From the NCBI GenBank assembly GCA_964649385.1, contig CAZYRA010000008.1, positions 1 to 25,399 of the forward strand: 25,399 nt of DNA, written 5' to 3'. The notes under the pieces were generated by a model. The model was not told the origin of the DNA, made no database searches, and saw only the letters and a program-made list of their open reading frames with translations. Origin of the DNA: UBA5760 sp964649385 (GTDB taxonomy: Bacteria > Chloroflexota > Dehalococcoidia > Dehalococcoidales > UBA5760). This document shows positions 16,252-23,653 of this stretch, one piece after another (within the stretch, counting starts at the first letter, position 1; every line of letters begins with the position of its first letter). A program made the translations under genes and the position numbers.

Positions 16252-17708
16252 GGAAAATAACGATTGACCCGATAACCAGGCTCGAAGGACACGGGAAGAT
16301 AGAGATATTTCTTGATGATAAAGGCAACTGTGAACGGGCCTGTCTTCAGGTTCCGGAGCTTCGCGGCTTCGAGCAGTTCTCGGTGGGCAGGCCAGCCGAG
16401 GAGATGCCCCGGATAACCACCATGATCTGCGGGGTTTGCCCGACCGCTCACCACATGGCATCGGCCAAGGCCCTGGATGATTTATTCAAGGTTGATCCCC
16501 CTCCCGCCGCCAAGAAGATAAGAGAGCTGATGTACAACGCTTTCCAGGCTGAGGATCATATACTGCACTTCTTTTTCCTGGGTGGGCCCGACTTTGTGGT
16601 TGGCCCCCAGGCGCCAGCCGGAGAGAGGAATATCCTGGGTGTTATTGCTAAGGCGGGGCTGGAGACCGGCGGCAAGGTCATCCAGATGCGCAAAGGGATG
16701 AGGAATATTTTAAGGATAATCGGTGGTAAGCCGGTTATGCCCTCCTGTGCGCTGCCCGGAGGGGTGTCCAAGGGTATCAGCAAGGATGAGCAGAAGACAA
16801 TCCTTGAGGCCGGGGAATATGGCGTAGAGTTCTGTAAGGTTGCCCTTGGTATTTTCGATGACATCGTACTGAAGAACAAGGACTATGTTGCCCTGGTTAC
16901 CGGTGATGTCTACTCGCACAAGACCTATTATATGGGAATGGTGGACAAGAACAATAAGGTAAACTTCTACGATGGCATGATAAGGGTGGTCGATCCCAGC
17001 GGTAAGGAGTTTGACAAGTTTAATGGACAGGATTACCTCGACCACATCGCTGAGCATGTTGAGCCCTGGACCTACGTACGGTTCTCCTACCTTAAGAAGA
17101 TAGGCTGGAAGGGGTTTGTCGATGGCAAGGAGAGCGGTGTTTTCCGCGTTGCTCCGCTGGCCAGGTTGAACGTCTCCGATGGGATGGCAACCCCGCTGGC
17201 ACAGGAAGCCTACGAAAAGATGTTCTCCGTGCTGGGCGGCAAGCCGGTACACAGTACCCTGGCTTTCCACTGGGCCCGGCTGGTGGAAGCGCTCTACGCT
17301 TCAGAGCGGGTGGTAGAGCTTGCCCGTGACCCGGAAATTCTTTCTCCTGATATCGTAAACCTGCCTACCAAGACTCCCAAGAAGGGGGTGGGTGTTGTCG
17401 AAGCGCCAAGAGGCACTCTCATTCATCACTATGAGACTGATGACAGAGGAATTCTCACCAAGGTCAACCTGATTGTTGCCACGCAGAATAACTCTGCGGC
17501 CATTAATATGTCAGTCGAGAAGGCAGCCAAGTCCCTGATAAAGGATGGGGAAGTTCCCGACGGGATTCTTAATATGATTGAGATGGGATTCCGGGCCTAT
17601 GACCCTTGCCATGCCTGTGCTACCCACTCTCTCCCCGGCGGAATGCCGCTTGAGGTGAGTGTCTACGGGCCTCAGGGAGAATTGATGAAGAGGTTAAAAA
17701 GAGGATAG
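16248..17708 (+). CDS. [NiFe] hydrogenase large subunit (group 3, MvhA/FrhA-like)
   Basis: The catalytic subunit, 486 residues, that oxidises or produces H2 at a NiFe(CN)2CO centre. The N-terminal metal motif is ICGVCPTAHH (Cys61, Cys64) and the C-terminal one is DPCHACATH (Cys454, Cys457). All four nickel ligands are cysteine; none is encoded by TGA. A 26-residue tail after His460 (SLPGGMPLEV...) is the peptide removed by the maturation protease, whose gene lies 2.1 kb downstream. Translation is coupled to the small subunit by an ATGA overlap. With the FrhG-like partner and FlpD homologues nearby, this is best read as an Mvh-like group 3 enzyme; the exact subgroup needs phylogeny. Confidence 0.95.
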   Translation: MRKITIDPITRLEGHGKIEIFLDDKGNCERACLQVPELRGFEQFSVGRPAEEMPRITTMICGVCPTAHHMASAKALDDLFKVDPPPAAKKIRELMYNAFQAEDHILHFFFLGGPDFVVGPQAPAGERNILGVIAKAGLETGGKVIQMRKGMRNILRIIGGKPVMPSCALPGGVSKGISKDEQKTILEAGEYGVEFCKVALGIFDDIVLKNKDYVALVTGDVYSHKTYYMGMVDKNNKVNFYDGMIRVVDPSGKEFDKFNGQDYLDHIAEHVEPWTYVRFSYLKKIGWKGFVDGKESGVFRVAPLARLNVSDGMATPLAQEAYEKMFSVLGGKPVHSTLAFHWARLVEALYASERVVELARDPEILSPDIVNLPTKTPKKGVGVVEAPRGTLIHHYETDDRGILTKVNLIVATQNNSAAINMSVEKAAKSLIKDGEVPDGILNMIEMGFRAYDPCHACATHSLPGGMPLEVSVYGPQGELMKRLKRG

Positions 17709-17753
17709 CCGGTAAGGCTTCTAGAAAACCAAAAAATAAATTAGGAGGGTGAG

Positions 17754-19571
17754 ATGGTAAGTGACACCTCCCAGAATGAAAAGAGTAAGGTTGAGGAAAT
17801 TGTCTGTGAAGCTAGTGGCAAGGTATATTTGCCCCCCTGCCAGGTAGCCTGCCCTTTGAAAGAAGATATACAGCGCAGTCATGTTATGATTGCCCTGCTT
17901 CCTCATGACCTCGATGCGGCTGCCGAGCAGGTAATTAAGATCGGCGACGAAATCTTTAGTAAGAACCCTCTCTTCCCGTTACTGTGCGCCAATATTTGTG
18001 GGCTTTGTGAGAAGCAGTGCAACTACAAGGATGAGACTGGCGCCGTAAGGCGGAGGATGATGGTGCGACCTATTGCCGACCGTTACATGAAGCACCTTGA
18101 GACGGTACCGGCTTTTCCTGCTCCGACTAAAGAGAAGGTAGCGGTGGTCGGAGGCGGCCCGGGAGGCCTGATGTGTGCCTACGAATTGAGTAGAAGAGGA
18201 TATCAGGTTACCATTTTTGAGAGGGGTGATAAACTGGGCGGGGCGATGCGCTATATCCCTCGCTACCGTCTTCCTCAGCAAGAGATTAAAACGGTTATCG
18301 ATAACCTAATCCGGATTGCTCATATTGAGGTTAGGCTTGGCGCTGAGGTAAGTGATGGTGGTAGCACACTGGACGAGCTCAAGAAGGAAGGCTATCAGGC
18401 TATATTCATTGCTACCGGCACCCCTTCACCACGTCCCCTTACCTTCGAGCGGGAAATGGTGGCTAGTGCTGATCTGGAAGGGGTAATGTACGGCCTGAAT
18501 CTCCTCTACGAAGTGCTTCAGGGGAATGTCCCCCTGCACTTCTATAAGGATAAGAAGGTGATCGTCGTCGGTGGGGGCAACGTTGCCTTTGATGTCGCCC
18601 GGACTGTCCGAAGGTTGGGTGGCAAGGTAACCATGGTCTGTCTGGAGAATGAAGATAAGTCCTCCAAGAGTGGCATCCCTGCTGATGAAGAAGAGATAGA
18701 AGGGGCTACCGAAGAAGGGATAAAGATTGTCTATTCCAGAGGTATAGAGGAGATAATCGGCAAGGATGGTAAGTTCAAGAAGATAAAGTGTCCCCGGTGC
18801 ACCTCAGTGTTTGATGAGGAAGGTAGATTCAATCCCAAGTTTAACTTGAGTGATGTGATATATCTGGAGGGTGATGTCTTGCAGGTTACCATCGGCCAAG
18901 GTCCTCGGCGTAGCCTTTTCGAGCAGGAGGGTTTGCTCAATGAACAGGGTAGGATTGATGTTGACCAGCTCACTCTGATGAGCACCCTTAAGGAGGGGGT
19001 CTTTATCGGTGGCGATGTGAGGAGGATAGGTTTTGCCTCAGAGGCGATGAGGGATGGGCTGGATGTAGCTGAGTCCATTGACCGCTATATCAAGGGTGAG
19101 GATATGAAGGCAGGGAGGAAGGAAAAGGAATACGAAACTGCTTCCATCCCAAAGCGTATTCAGTATAAGCTGCAGCCAGAGGTAAAATGGCTCCCCGCCA
19201 AAGAGCGATTAAATTTCGAACCGTTTGAGAAAAGGCTTACCTCGGATGAAGTAATTAGAGAAGCACAGAGGTGCCTATACTGCGGTCCCTGCAAGAGCTG
19301 TAAGGGGTGCGTTGAGCTGGGGCTCCAGGCCGAGATACCGGATATCGAGGTCAACGAAGACCTGTGCAGCGGATGTGGGGTTTGCGTCGCGATATGCCCC
19401 TATGAAGCCTCCACTGTAGAGAGGAGTGAGGATAAGATAAGATCGGCGATAGATGAGCTTAAATGTAAGAGGTGTGGCGTTTGTATTAGTGCCTGCCCGT
19501 CTGGTGCCAGGACTATCAAGGATGAACTGGCGGAGGTAATAAAAAATACCTATGCGGAGTTATCGAAATAA
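17754..19571 (+). CDS. GltD-like Fe-S flavoprotein (HdrA-like role), copy 1
   Basis: A 605-residue electron-transfer protein. An N-terminal Fe-S domain like that of glutamate synthase beta and dihydropyrimidine dehydrogenase has Cys29, 33, 78, 82, 85 and 89. It is followed by an FAD Rossmann motif VVGGGPGG (131-138), an NAD(P) Rossmann motif VVGGGNVAFDVART, an inserted CPRC knuckle, and a second FAD-contact GVFIGGDVRR. The C-terminal module has a cysteine-dense CLYCGPCKSCKGC (Cys507-519) and two [4Fe-4S] ferredoxin motifs (Cys538/541/544/548 and 571/574/577/581). By position between hydrogenase and FlpD it probably replaces HdrA; bifurcation is an inference. It starts at ATG 17754 after AGGAGGGTGAG. 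Confidence 0.88.
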   Translation: MVSDTSQNEKSKVEEIVCEASGKVYLPPCQVACPLKEDIQRSHVMIALLPHDLDAAAEQVIKIGDEIFSKNPLFPLLCANICGLCEKQCNYKDETGAVRRRMMVRPIADRYMKHLETVPAFPAPTKEKVAVVGGGPGGLMCAYELSRRGYQVTIFERGDKLGGAMRYIPRYRLPQQEIKTVIDNLIRIAHIEVRLGAEVSDGGSTLDELKKEGYQAIFIATGTPSPRPLTFEREMVASADLEGVMYGLNLLYEVLQGNVPLHFYKDKKVIVVGGGNVAFDVARTVRRLGGKVTMVCLENEDKSSKSGIPADEEEIEGATEEGIKIVYSRGIEEIIGKDGKFKKIKCPRCTSVFDEEGRFNPKFNLSDVIYLEGDVLQVTIGQGPRRSLFEQEGLLNEQGRIDVDQLTLMSTLKEGVFIGGDVRRIGFASEAMRDGLDVAESIDRYIKGEDMKAGRKEKEYETASIPKRIQYKLQPEVKWLPAKERLNFEPFEKRLTSDEVIREAQRCLYCGPCKSCKGCVELGLQAEIPDIEVNEDLCSGCGVCVAICPYEASTVERSEDKIRSAIDELKCKRCGVCISACPSGARTIKDELAEVIKNTYAELSK

Positions 19572-19587
19572 GGGGGGGGGGTAGTTT

Positions 19588-19806
19588 ATGAAGGAAAGGG
19601 TAGAGGCGGTTCTGGAGGAGATAAGACCAGCTCTGCAGGCAGATGGTGGTGATGTCGAGCTGGTAGATGTGATTGAAGGTGTGGTAAAGGTGAGACTGAA
19701 GGGTGCCTGCAGCGGCTGTCCGATGTCAACGATAACACTGAAGCAGGGGATTGAGCGGCTCCTTAAAGAGAGACTGCCTGAGGTTAAAGAGGTTATTGCT
19801 GTCTGA
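19588..19806 (+). CDS. NifU C-terminal domain (Nfu-like) Fe-S scaffold
   Basis: A 72-residue protein made up only of the NifU C-terminal domain: an ALQADGGDVELVDV strand-helix block and the cluster-binding CSGCP (CxxC). Such Nfu proteins carry a [4Fe-4S] cluster for delivery to apo-proteins. Encoded within the hydrogenase operon, it plausibly serves the many clusters of the flavoproteins and small subunit. Its Shine-Dalgarno is embedded in a run of ten G residues (19572-19581), immediately after the flavoprotein stop. Confidence 0.93.
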   Translation: MKERVEAVLEEIRPALQADGGDVELVDVIEGVVKVRLKGACSGCPMSTITLKQGIERLLKERLPEVKEVIAV

Positions 19807-19822
19807 AGATAGAGAACAAGAG

Positions 19823-20272
19823 ATGGGAACACTCATCCTGGGCATCGGGAACCCGATTCTCACCGATGATGGAGTGGGTATTGAGATTGCCCACCGGCTC
19901 AAGGAGGCAAGACCCGGCCTGAACATCGAAGAGACAAATGAGGCTGCTATTATTCTCCTTGACTATGTAGTAGGTTACAATAAGCTCATCATTATTGATT
20001 CTATCAAGACCGGACAAGGGCAGCCGGGCGAACTTTACAAACTCAGGTTGGATGATTTTAAAAAGGCTACCGATTCCCCTTCTTCTCATGGTATAGATAT
20101 CGCCACCGCCTTTGAGGTTGGCAGAAGCCTGGGGTGTAAAATGCCTGAATCAGTCAGTATTTATGCTGTCGAGGTAAGGGATAACTCAAATTTTTCCGAG
20201 CGATGTACTGAAGAGGTGGAGGTAAAGATACCATCCATTGTCAAACGAATAATAGGAGAGGAGAATCTATGA
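19823..20272 (+). CDS. Hydrogenase maturation endopeptidase (HycI/HoxW family)
   Basis: A nickel-sensing protease, 149 residues, that removes the C-terminal peptide of the hydrogenase large subunit once Ni is inserted. The family signature GIGNPILTDDGVG is at 7-19. The three expected metal ligands are Asp16, Asp59 (IIIDS) and His89 (SSHG), corresponding to E. coli HybD Glu16, Asp62 and His93. I place the start at ATG 19823, because a longer reading would overlap the NifU-like gene. The Shine-Dalgarno is weak, suggesting coupling to the upstream gene. Its end overlaps FlpD by ATGA. The substrate is most likely the large subunit at 16248. Confidence 0.92.
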   Translation: MGTLILGIGNPILTDDGVGIEIAHRLKEARPGLNIEETNEAAIILLDYVVGYNKLIIIDSIKTGQGQPGELYKLRLDDFKKATDSPSSHGIDIATAFEVGRSLGCKMPESVSIYAVEVRDNSNFSERCTEEVEVKIPSIVKRIIGEENL

Positions 20273-20673
20273 ACAATTTTGAGCCTAATGTCTTGTTGTT
20301 CCGCTGCAATTTTTGTTCACCTGCCGGGGTGCACCTTGACCCATCGATGTTAAAAGGGAGTCCTCGTTTACGAGTGATCCAGACCACATGTACCGGTAGA
20401 ATAGACCCCACCTTTATCCTTGAGGCTTTTGCTAATGGTGCTGATGGCGTAATGGTAGCTGGATGCGAACTTGGTAGTTGCCACTATCTCACGGGTAATT
20501 TCAAAGCAAGTCGGAATATGATGCTGCTTAAGAGGACACTCTCGCAACTGGGGATAGAGCCGGAGCGGTTGAGAGTAGAACTAACCTCGGAATGGAAACT
20601 GCCAGAGGTTCTGTCGAAGCTAAATGATTTTGTTGATAAAGTAACTGGGCTTGGTCCCATCACCCTAAACTAG
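20269..20673 (+). CDS. FlpD/MvhD family hydrogenase delta subunit (stand-alone)
   Basis: A 134-residue PF02662 protein. MvhD carries a [2Fe-2S] cluster and links the hydrogenase to HdrA in methanogens. All five family cysteines are present: Cys13 and Cys16 (CNFC), Cys41 (TTCTGRIDP), and Cys66 and Cys71 (GCELGSCHYLTGN). The block LEAFANGADGVMVAGC is diagnostic. It is coupled to the protease gene by a four-base overlap and ends the first transcription block; a 136-base gap follows. It probably bridges the hydrogenase small subunit and the flavoprotein at 17754. Confidence 0.92.
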   Translation: MNNFEPNVLLFRCNFCSPAGVHLDPSMLKGSPRLRVIQTTCTGRIDPTFILEAFANGADGVMVAGCELGSCHYLTGNFKASRNMMLLKRTLSQLGIEPERLRVELTSEWKLPEVLSKLNDFVDKVTGLGPITLN

Positions 20674-20809
20674 AGAGGCTTGAGATTAAAGAATCCTATT
20701 GAGAGCGAATCTCTTTGTGAGTAACGTAAACAATGGAATGTATTCGCTGTTCTTGGAATCGTCTCGGGTGTTAATAAGGTATTATTGCTTTTAAGGAGGC
20801 TGAAAATAG
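20674..20809 (+). other. Intergenic gap inside the hydrogenase cluster
   Basis: In 136 bases, GAGATT (20682-20687) can pair with AATCTC (20708-20713), or GAGA (20701-20704) with TCTC (20710-20713), as mutually exclusive weak hairpins. TTGGAA (20753-20758) and TATTAT (20780-20785) are a poorly spaced promoter pair. A strong Shine-Dalgarno AAGGAGG (20793-20799) precedes the next ATG. The second half of the cluster could have its own promoter, but this is not well supported. Confidence 0.3.
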
Positions 20810-22993
20810 ATGAGTAAAGTAGCTTCTCAAGAAGACCTGACGCGGGTTGAAGAAGTAATTTGCGGTACCAAGGGTAAGGTGTATTTATCTCCTTGCCAGA
20901 TAGCGTGCCCTCTTGGAGAAGACATCCAGCGTAGCCATGCCATGCTTGCCTTACTTCCTTTGAACCCTGAAGAAGCTGCCCAGCAGATAATTGAGATTGG
21001 TGACGAAATCTATGAGAAGAATCCCCTGTTTCCGGTCTGTAGCTATGTTTGCGGGCTTTGTGAAAGGCAGTGCAATTACAAGGATGAGACTGGAGCCGTA
21101 AGGCGAAGGATGCTGGTTCGATTTGTTGCCGACCGCTACATCAAGTATCTTGAGACCGCACCAACCTTCCCTGCTCCGAGTAAGGAAAAGGTAGCCGTGA
21201 TCGGAAGTGGACCCGGAGGCTTGATGTGTGCCTACGAATTGAGTAAAAGAGGGTATCGGACTACCATCCTGGAGAGAACCCAGGAGTTGGGTGGTGCTCT
21301 CAGGTTAATCCCGCAATATCGTCTTCCTAAGGATGTCGTTGATTCTGTCATGAATAGCCTGCTCCGGATTGCCCATATCGAGGTCAGACTTGGCGCCGAG
21401 ATAGGCGATGGCGGCAAAACACTGGACGACCTTAAGAAGGAAGGCTACCAGGCTGTATTCCTGGCTACCGGTACCCCGGTTAACCGGTCCCTTACTATTG
21501 AGGGCAAGCCGGTCGTTGATGTCGACCTGGAGGGGGTTATATTCGGGTTAAACCTGCTCTATGAGGTAAACCAGGGAACAGTCCCCCTTAAGCTCTACCA
21601 AGGTAAGAAGGTGGTTGTCATCGGCGGGGGTAACGTTGCCTTTGATGTGGCCCGGACTGCCCGAAGGTTGGGTGGCGAGGTAACCCTGGTCTGCCTGGAG
21701 AATGAAGATAAGTCCTCCAAGGATGGCATCCCTGCCGATGAGGAAGAAATAGAAGGGGCTACCGAGGAAGGGATAAAGATAGTCTATTCCAGGGGCATAG
21801 AAGAAGTAATCGGCGAAGGTGGAAGATTCAAGAAGGTAAAGTGTCCCCATTGCACCTCAGTATTTGATGAGGAAGGCAGATTCAATCCCAAGTTTAACCA
21901 TGATGACGTGACATATCTGGATGGTGACTTACTGCTGGTTACCATCGGTCAGGGTCCGGAGCGGGCCGTCTACGAGCAGGAGGGCTTACTGGGTGAAGGA
22001 AGGAGGCTTGACGTCGATGAACTCACCCTGATGAGTAATCTTAAGGAGGGGGTCTTTGTCGGTGGTGATGTGAAGAGGATAGGTTTTGCCGCGGAGGCTA
22101 TGAGAGATGGATTGAACGCGGCCGAGTCCATCGCCCGCTATCTTAATGGTGAGAACCTGAAGGTAGGGAGAAAGAAGGAGTATGAGGATGCGCCTATCCT
22201 GAAGAATGCCAATTACAAGCCTCAGCCTGAACTGATATGGTTACCGGCGGAGGAGAGGCTGAACTTTGAACCCTTTGAGAAAGCGTTCACCCTGGAGCAG
22301 GTGGTGGAGGAGGCAAGGAGGTGTCTCTATTGCGGCCCGTGTAAGAGTTGCAAGGGGTGTGTTGCCGTAGGGCTTCAACCAATGGTACCGGAAATTAAAT
22401 ATAACGAAGAGTTGTGCATTAGCTGTGGAAACTGCGCCTTTTACTGTCCTTGCGATGCCATTTCCTTCAAGAGCCCGCATGGGGTCAGCTTTGATATGAA
22501 CCTCTGCCGTGGCTGCGGTTTGTGTGTTGCCGTTTGTCCGGCTATGGCGATAGAGCTGGAGAACTGGGAAAGAGAGCGCATTTCAGGCCTGATTACCGAG
22601 GCGGTCTCGGAGATGGAAAAGCCAGGGATTTTGGTATTCCTCTGTCAATGGACGGTTTTACCTTCCCTTGATAAGCAGGCTAACCCGAATGTAGGTGTCA
22701 TTGATGTACCTTGTGCTGCCCGGGTTGAGGGTTACCATATCCTGGAGGCCCTGCAGAAGGGAGTCAGTGGGGTCTTGATAGCAGCCTGTCCTGAGGATGA
22801 CTGCCATCGGCAGACAGGGAGTCGGGAGTCCCAGCGCTCGATTACAGCACTGGAGAAGAGGTTGAACCAGATAGGTCTTCAAGACAGGCTTCACTTCTGC
22901 ACGGTGACTCCCCGGCACCAGGAGGAGTTGGACCAGGAGTTAGAGCAGTTTAGCCAAAAAATAGAATCTATTGGGTCAAAGGAGAGCGAGTAA
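20810..22993 (+). CDS. GltD-like Fe-S flavoprotein fused to an FlpD/MvhD-like domain, copy 2
   Basis: A 727-residue paralog of the protein at 17754 with the same order: N-terminal Fe-S domain (Cys29, 33, 77, 81, 84, 88), FAD motif VIGSGPGG, NAD(P) motif VIGGGNVAFDVART, CPHC knuckle, CLYCGPCKSCKGC (505-517), and two ferredoxin motifs (Cys536/539/542/546 and 566/569/572/576). From about residue 600 an extra FlpD/MvhD-like domain follows, with Cys612, Cys635, Cys660 and Cys665-His666. The residue matching the second cysteine of the stand-alone FlpD is Thr615, so four of five family cysteines remain. It joins in one chain what the first set encodes separately. metV starts directly after its stop, pointing to MetV as its partner. 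Confidence 0.88.
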   Translation: MSKVASQEDLTRVEEVICGTKGKVYLSPCQIACPLGEDIQRSHAMLALLPLNPEEAAQQIIEIGDEIYEKNPLFPVCSYVCGLCERQCNYKDETGAVRRRMLVRFVADRYIKYLETAPTFPAPSKEKVAVIGSGPGGLMCAYELSKRGYRTTILERTQELGGALRLIPQYRLPKDVVDSVMNSLLRIAHIEVRLGAEIGDGGKTLDDLKKEGYQAVFLATGTPVNRSLTIEGKPVVDVDLEGVIFGLNLLYEVNQGTVPLKLYQGKKVVVIGGGNVAFDVARTARRLGGEVTLVCLENEDKSSKDGIPADEEEIEGATEEGIKIVYSRGIEEVIGEGGRFKKVKCPHCTSVFDEEGRFNPKFNHDDVTYLDGDLLLVTIGQGPERAVYEQEGLLGEGRRLDVDELTLMSNLKEGVFVGGDVKRIGFAAEAMRDGLNAAESIARYLNGENLKVGRKKEYEDAPILKNANYKPQPELIWLPAEERLNFEPFEKAFTLEQVVEEARRCLYCGPCKSCKGCVAVGLQPMVPEIKYNEELCISCGNCAFYCPCDAISFKSPHGVSFDMNLCRGCGLCVAVCPAMAIELENWERERISGLITEAVSEMEKPGILVFLCQWTVLPSLDKQANPNVGVIDVPCAARVEGYHILEALQKGVSGVLIAACPEDDCHRQTGSRESQRSITALEKRLNQIGLQDRLHFCTVTPRHQEELDQELEQFSQKIESIGSKESE

Positions 22994-23635
22994 ATGATAG
23001 TAACAACACAAAAGCCCCTGGATGAAGTTCTGGATTTCATTTCCCCCTATTCTGATATCCTGGTTGTCGGCTGCGATGGCTGTACCCAGCCACCAAGGGG
23101 CTTGAGGGAAACCAAGACCCTGAGCCAGCTGCTTGAACTTGCCGGCAAGTTGAATAACAAAGAATTCACCTTTAAGACAGCTACTGTAGGTAAGCAGTGT
23201 GATGACTATATGGCAGCTTCTGTACTCAGACCTCAAATTGGTAACGCGGAGGCGGTACTCTCTTTGGCCTGTGGACTTGGAGTGCAGACCCTGGCCGCAA
23301 TTTTCCCTGAGCTTCCTGTCTTTCCTGCGCAGAATACCCACTTTATGGGTGCGGAAGACAGAGATGATGGTATTCTGGAAATGAGATGCGCTGGCTGTGG
23401 TGATTGCCTTCTTGCCGAGACCGGTGGTATCTGTCCGGTTGCCCGCTGTACCAAAGGGCTGCTGAATGGTGCCTGTGGCGGAGCTAAAGACGATAAATGT
23501 GAGCTCAGTCCGGAAAAGGACTGTGCCTGGGTTCTTATCTATAATAACCTGAAAAGACAGGGCAAATTAGACTTGCTTAAGGCATATCGTCCGCCCCGGG
23601 ATTACCAGTTGACCGGTTGGAAAATTACCGCTTGA
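22994..23635 (+). CDS. metV: MetV-like protein (MTHFR C-terminal domain family)
   Basis: A 213-residue zinc/Fe-S protein of the PF12225 family, the partner of MetF in methylenetetrahydrofolate reductase of acetogens. The diagnostic cysteine-rich core is CAGCGDC (Cys132, 135, 138), then Cys147, 152, 161, 169 and 177 within short blocks such as GICPVARC, LLNGACGGA and KDCAWVLIYN. An extra CDGC lies at 27-30. It starts on the base after the upstream stop (TAA-ATG), with AAGGAG ten bases before, so it is tightly coupled to the fused flavoprotein. MetF is not within the window. In Moorella, MetV sits with MetF, HdrABC and MvhD; here the Hdr role seems filled by the GltD-like proteins. Confidence 0.87.
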   Translation: MIVTTQKPLDEVLDFISPYSDILVVGCDGCTQPPRGLRETKTLSQLLELAGKLNNKEFTFKTATVGKQCDDYMAASVLRPQIGNAEAVLSLACGLGVQTLAAIFPELPVFPAQNTHFMGAEDRDDGILEMRCAGCGDCLLAETGGICPVARCTKGLLNGACGGAKDDKCELSPEKDCAWVLIYNNLKRQGKLDLLKAYRPPRDYQLTGWKITA

Positions 23636-23653
23636 TGTATTGGGGGAGGATGG

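Noticed and set aside
16710..17270. 186-residue minus-strand ORF inside the hydrogenase large subunit
   Set aside because: Antisense to an unambiguous gene with intact metal motifs; no motif of its own.
17601..17627. Selenocysteine in the hydrogenase large subunit C-terminal motif
   Set aside because: The DPCHACATH motif uses TGC and TGT codons; no TGA is present.
19751..19822. N-terminal extension of the maturation protease
   Set aside because: It overlaps the NifU-like gene and precedes the family's normal N-terminus (MGTLILGIGNP).
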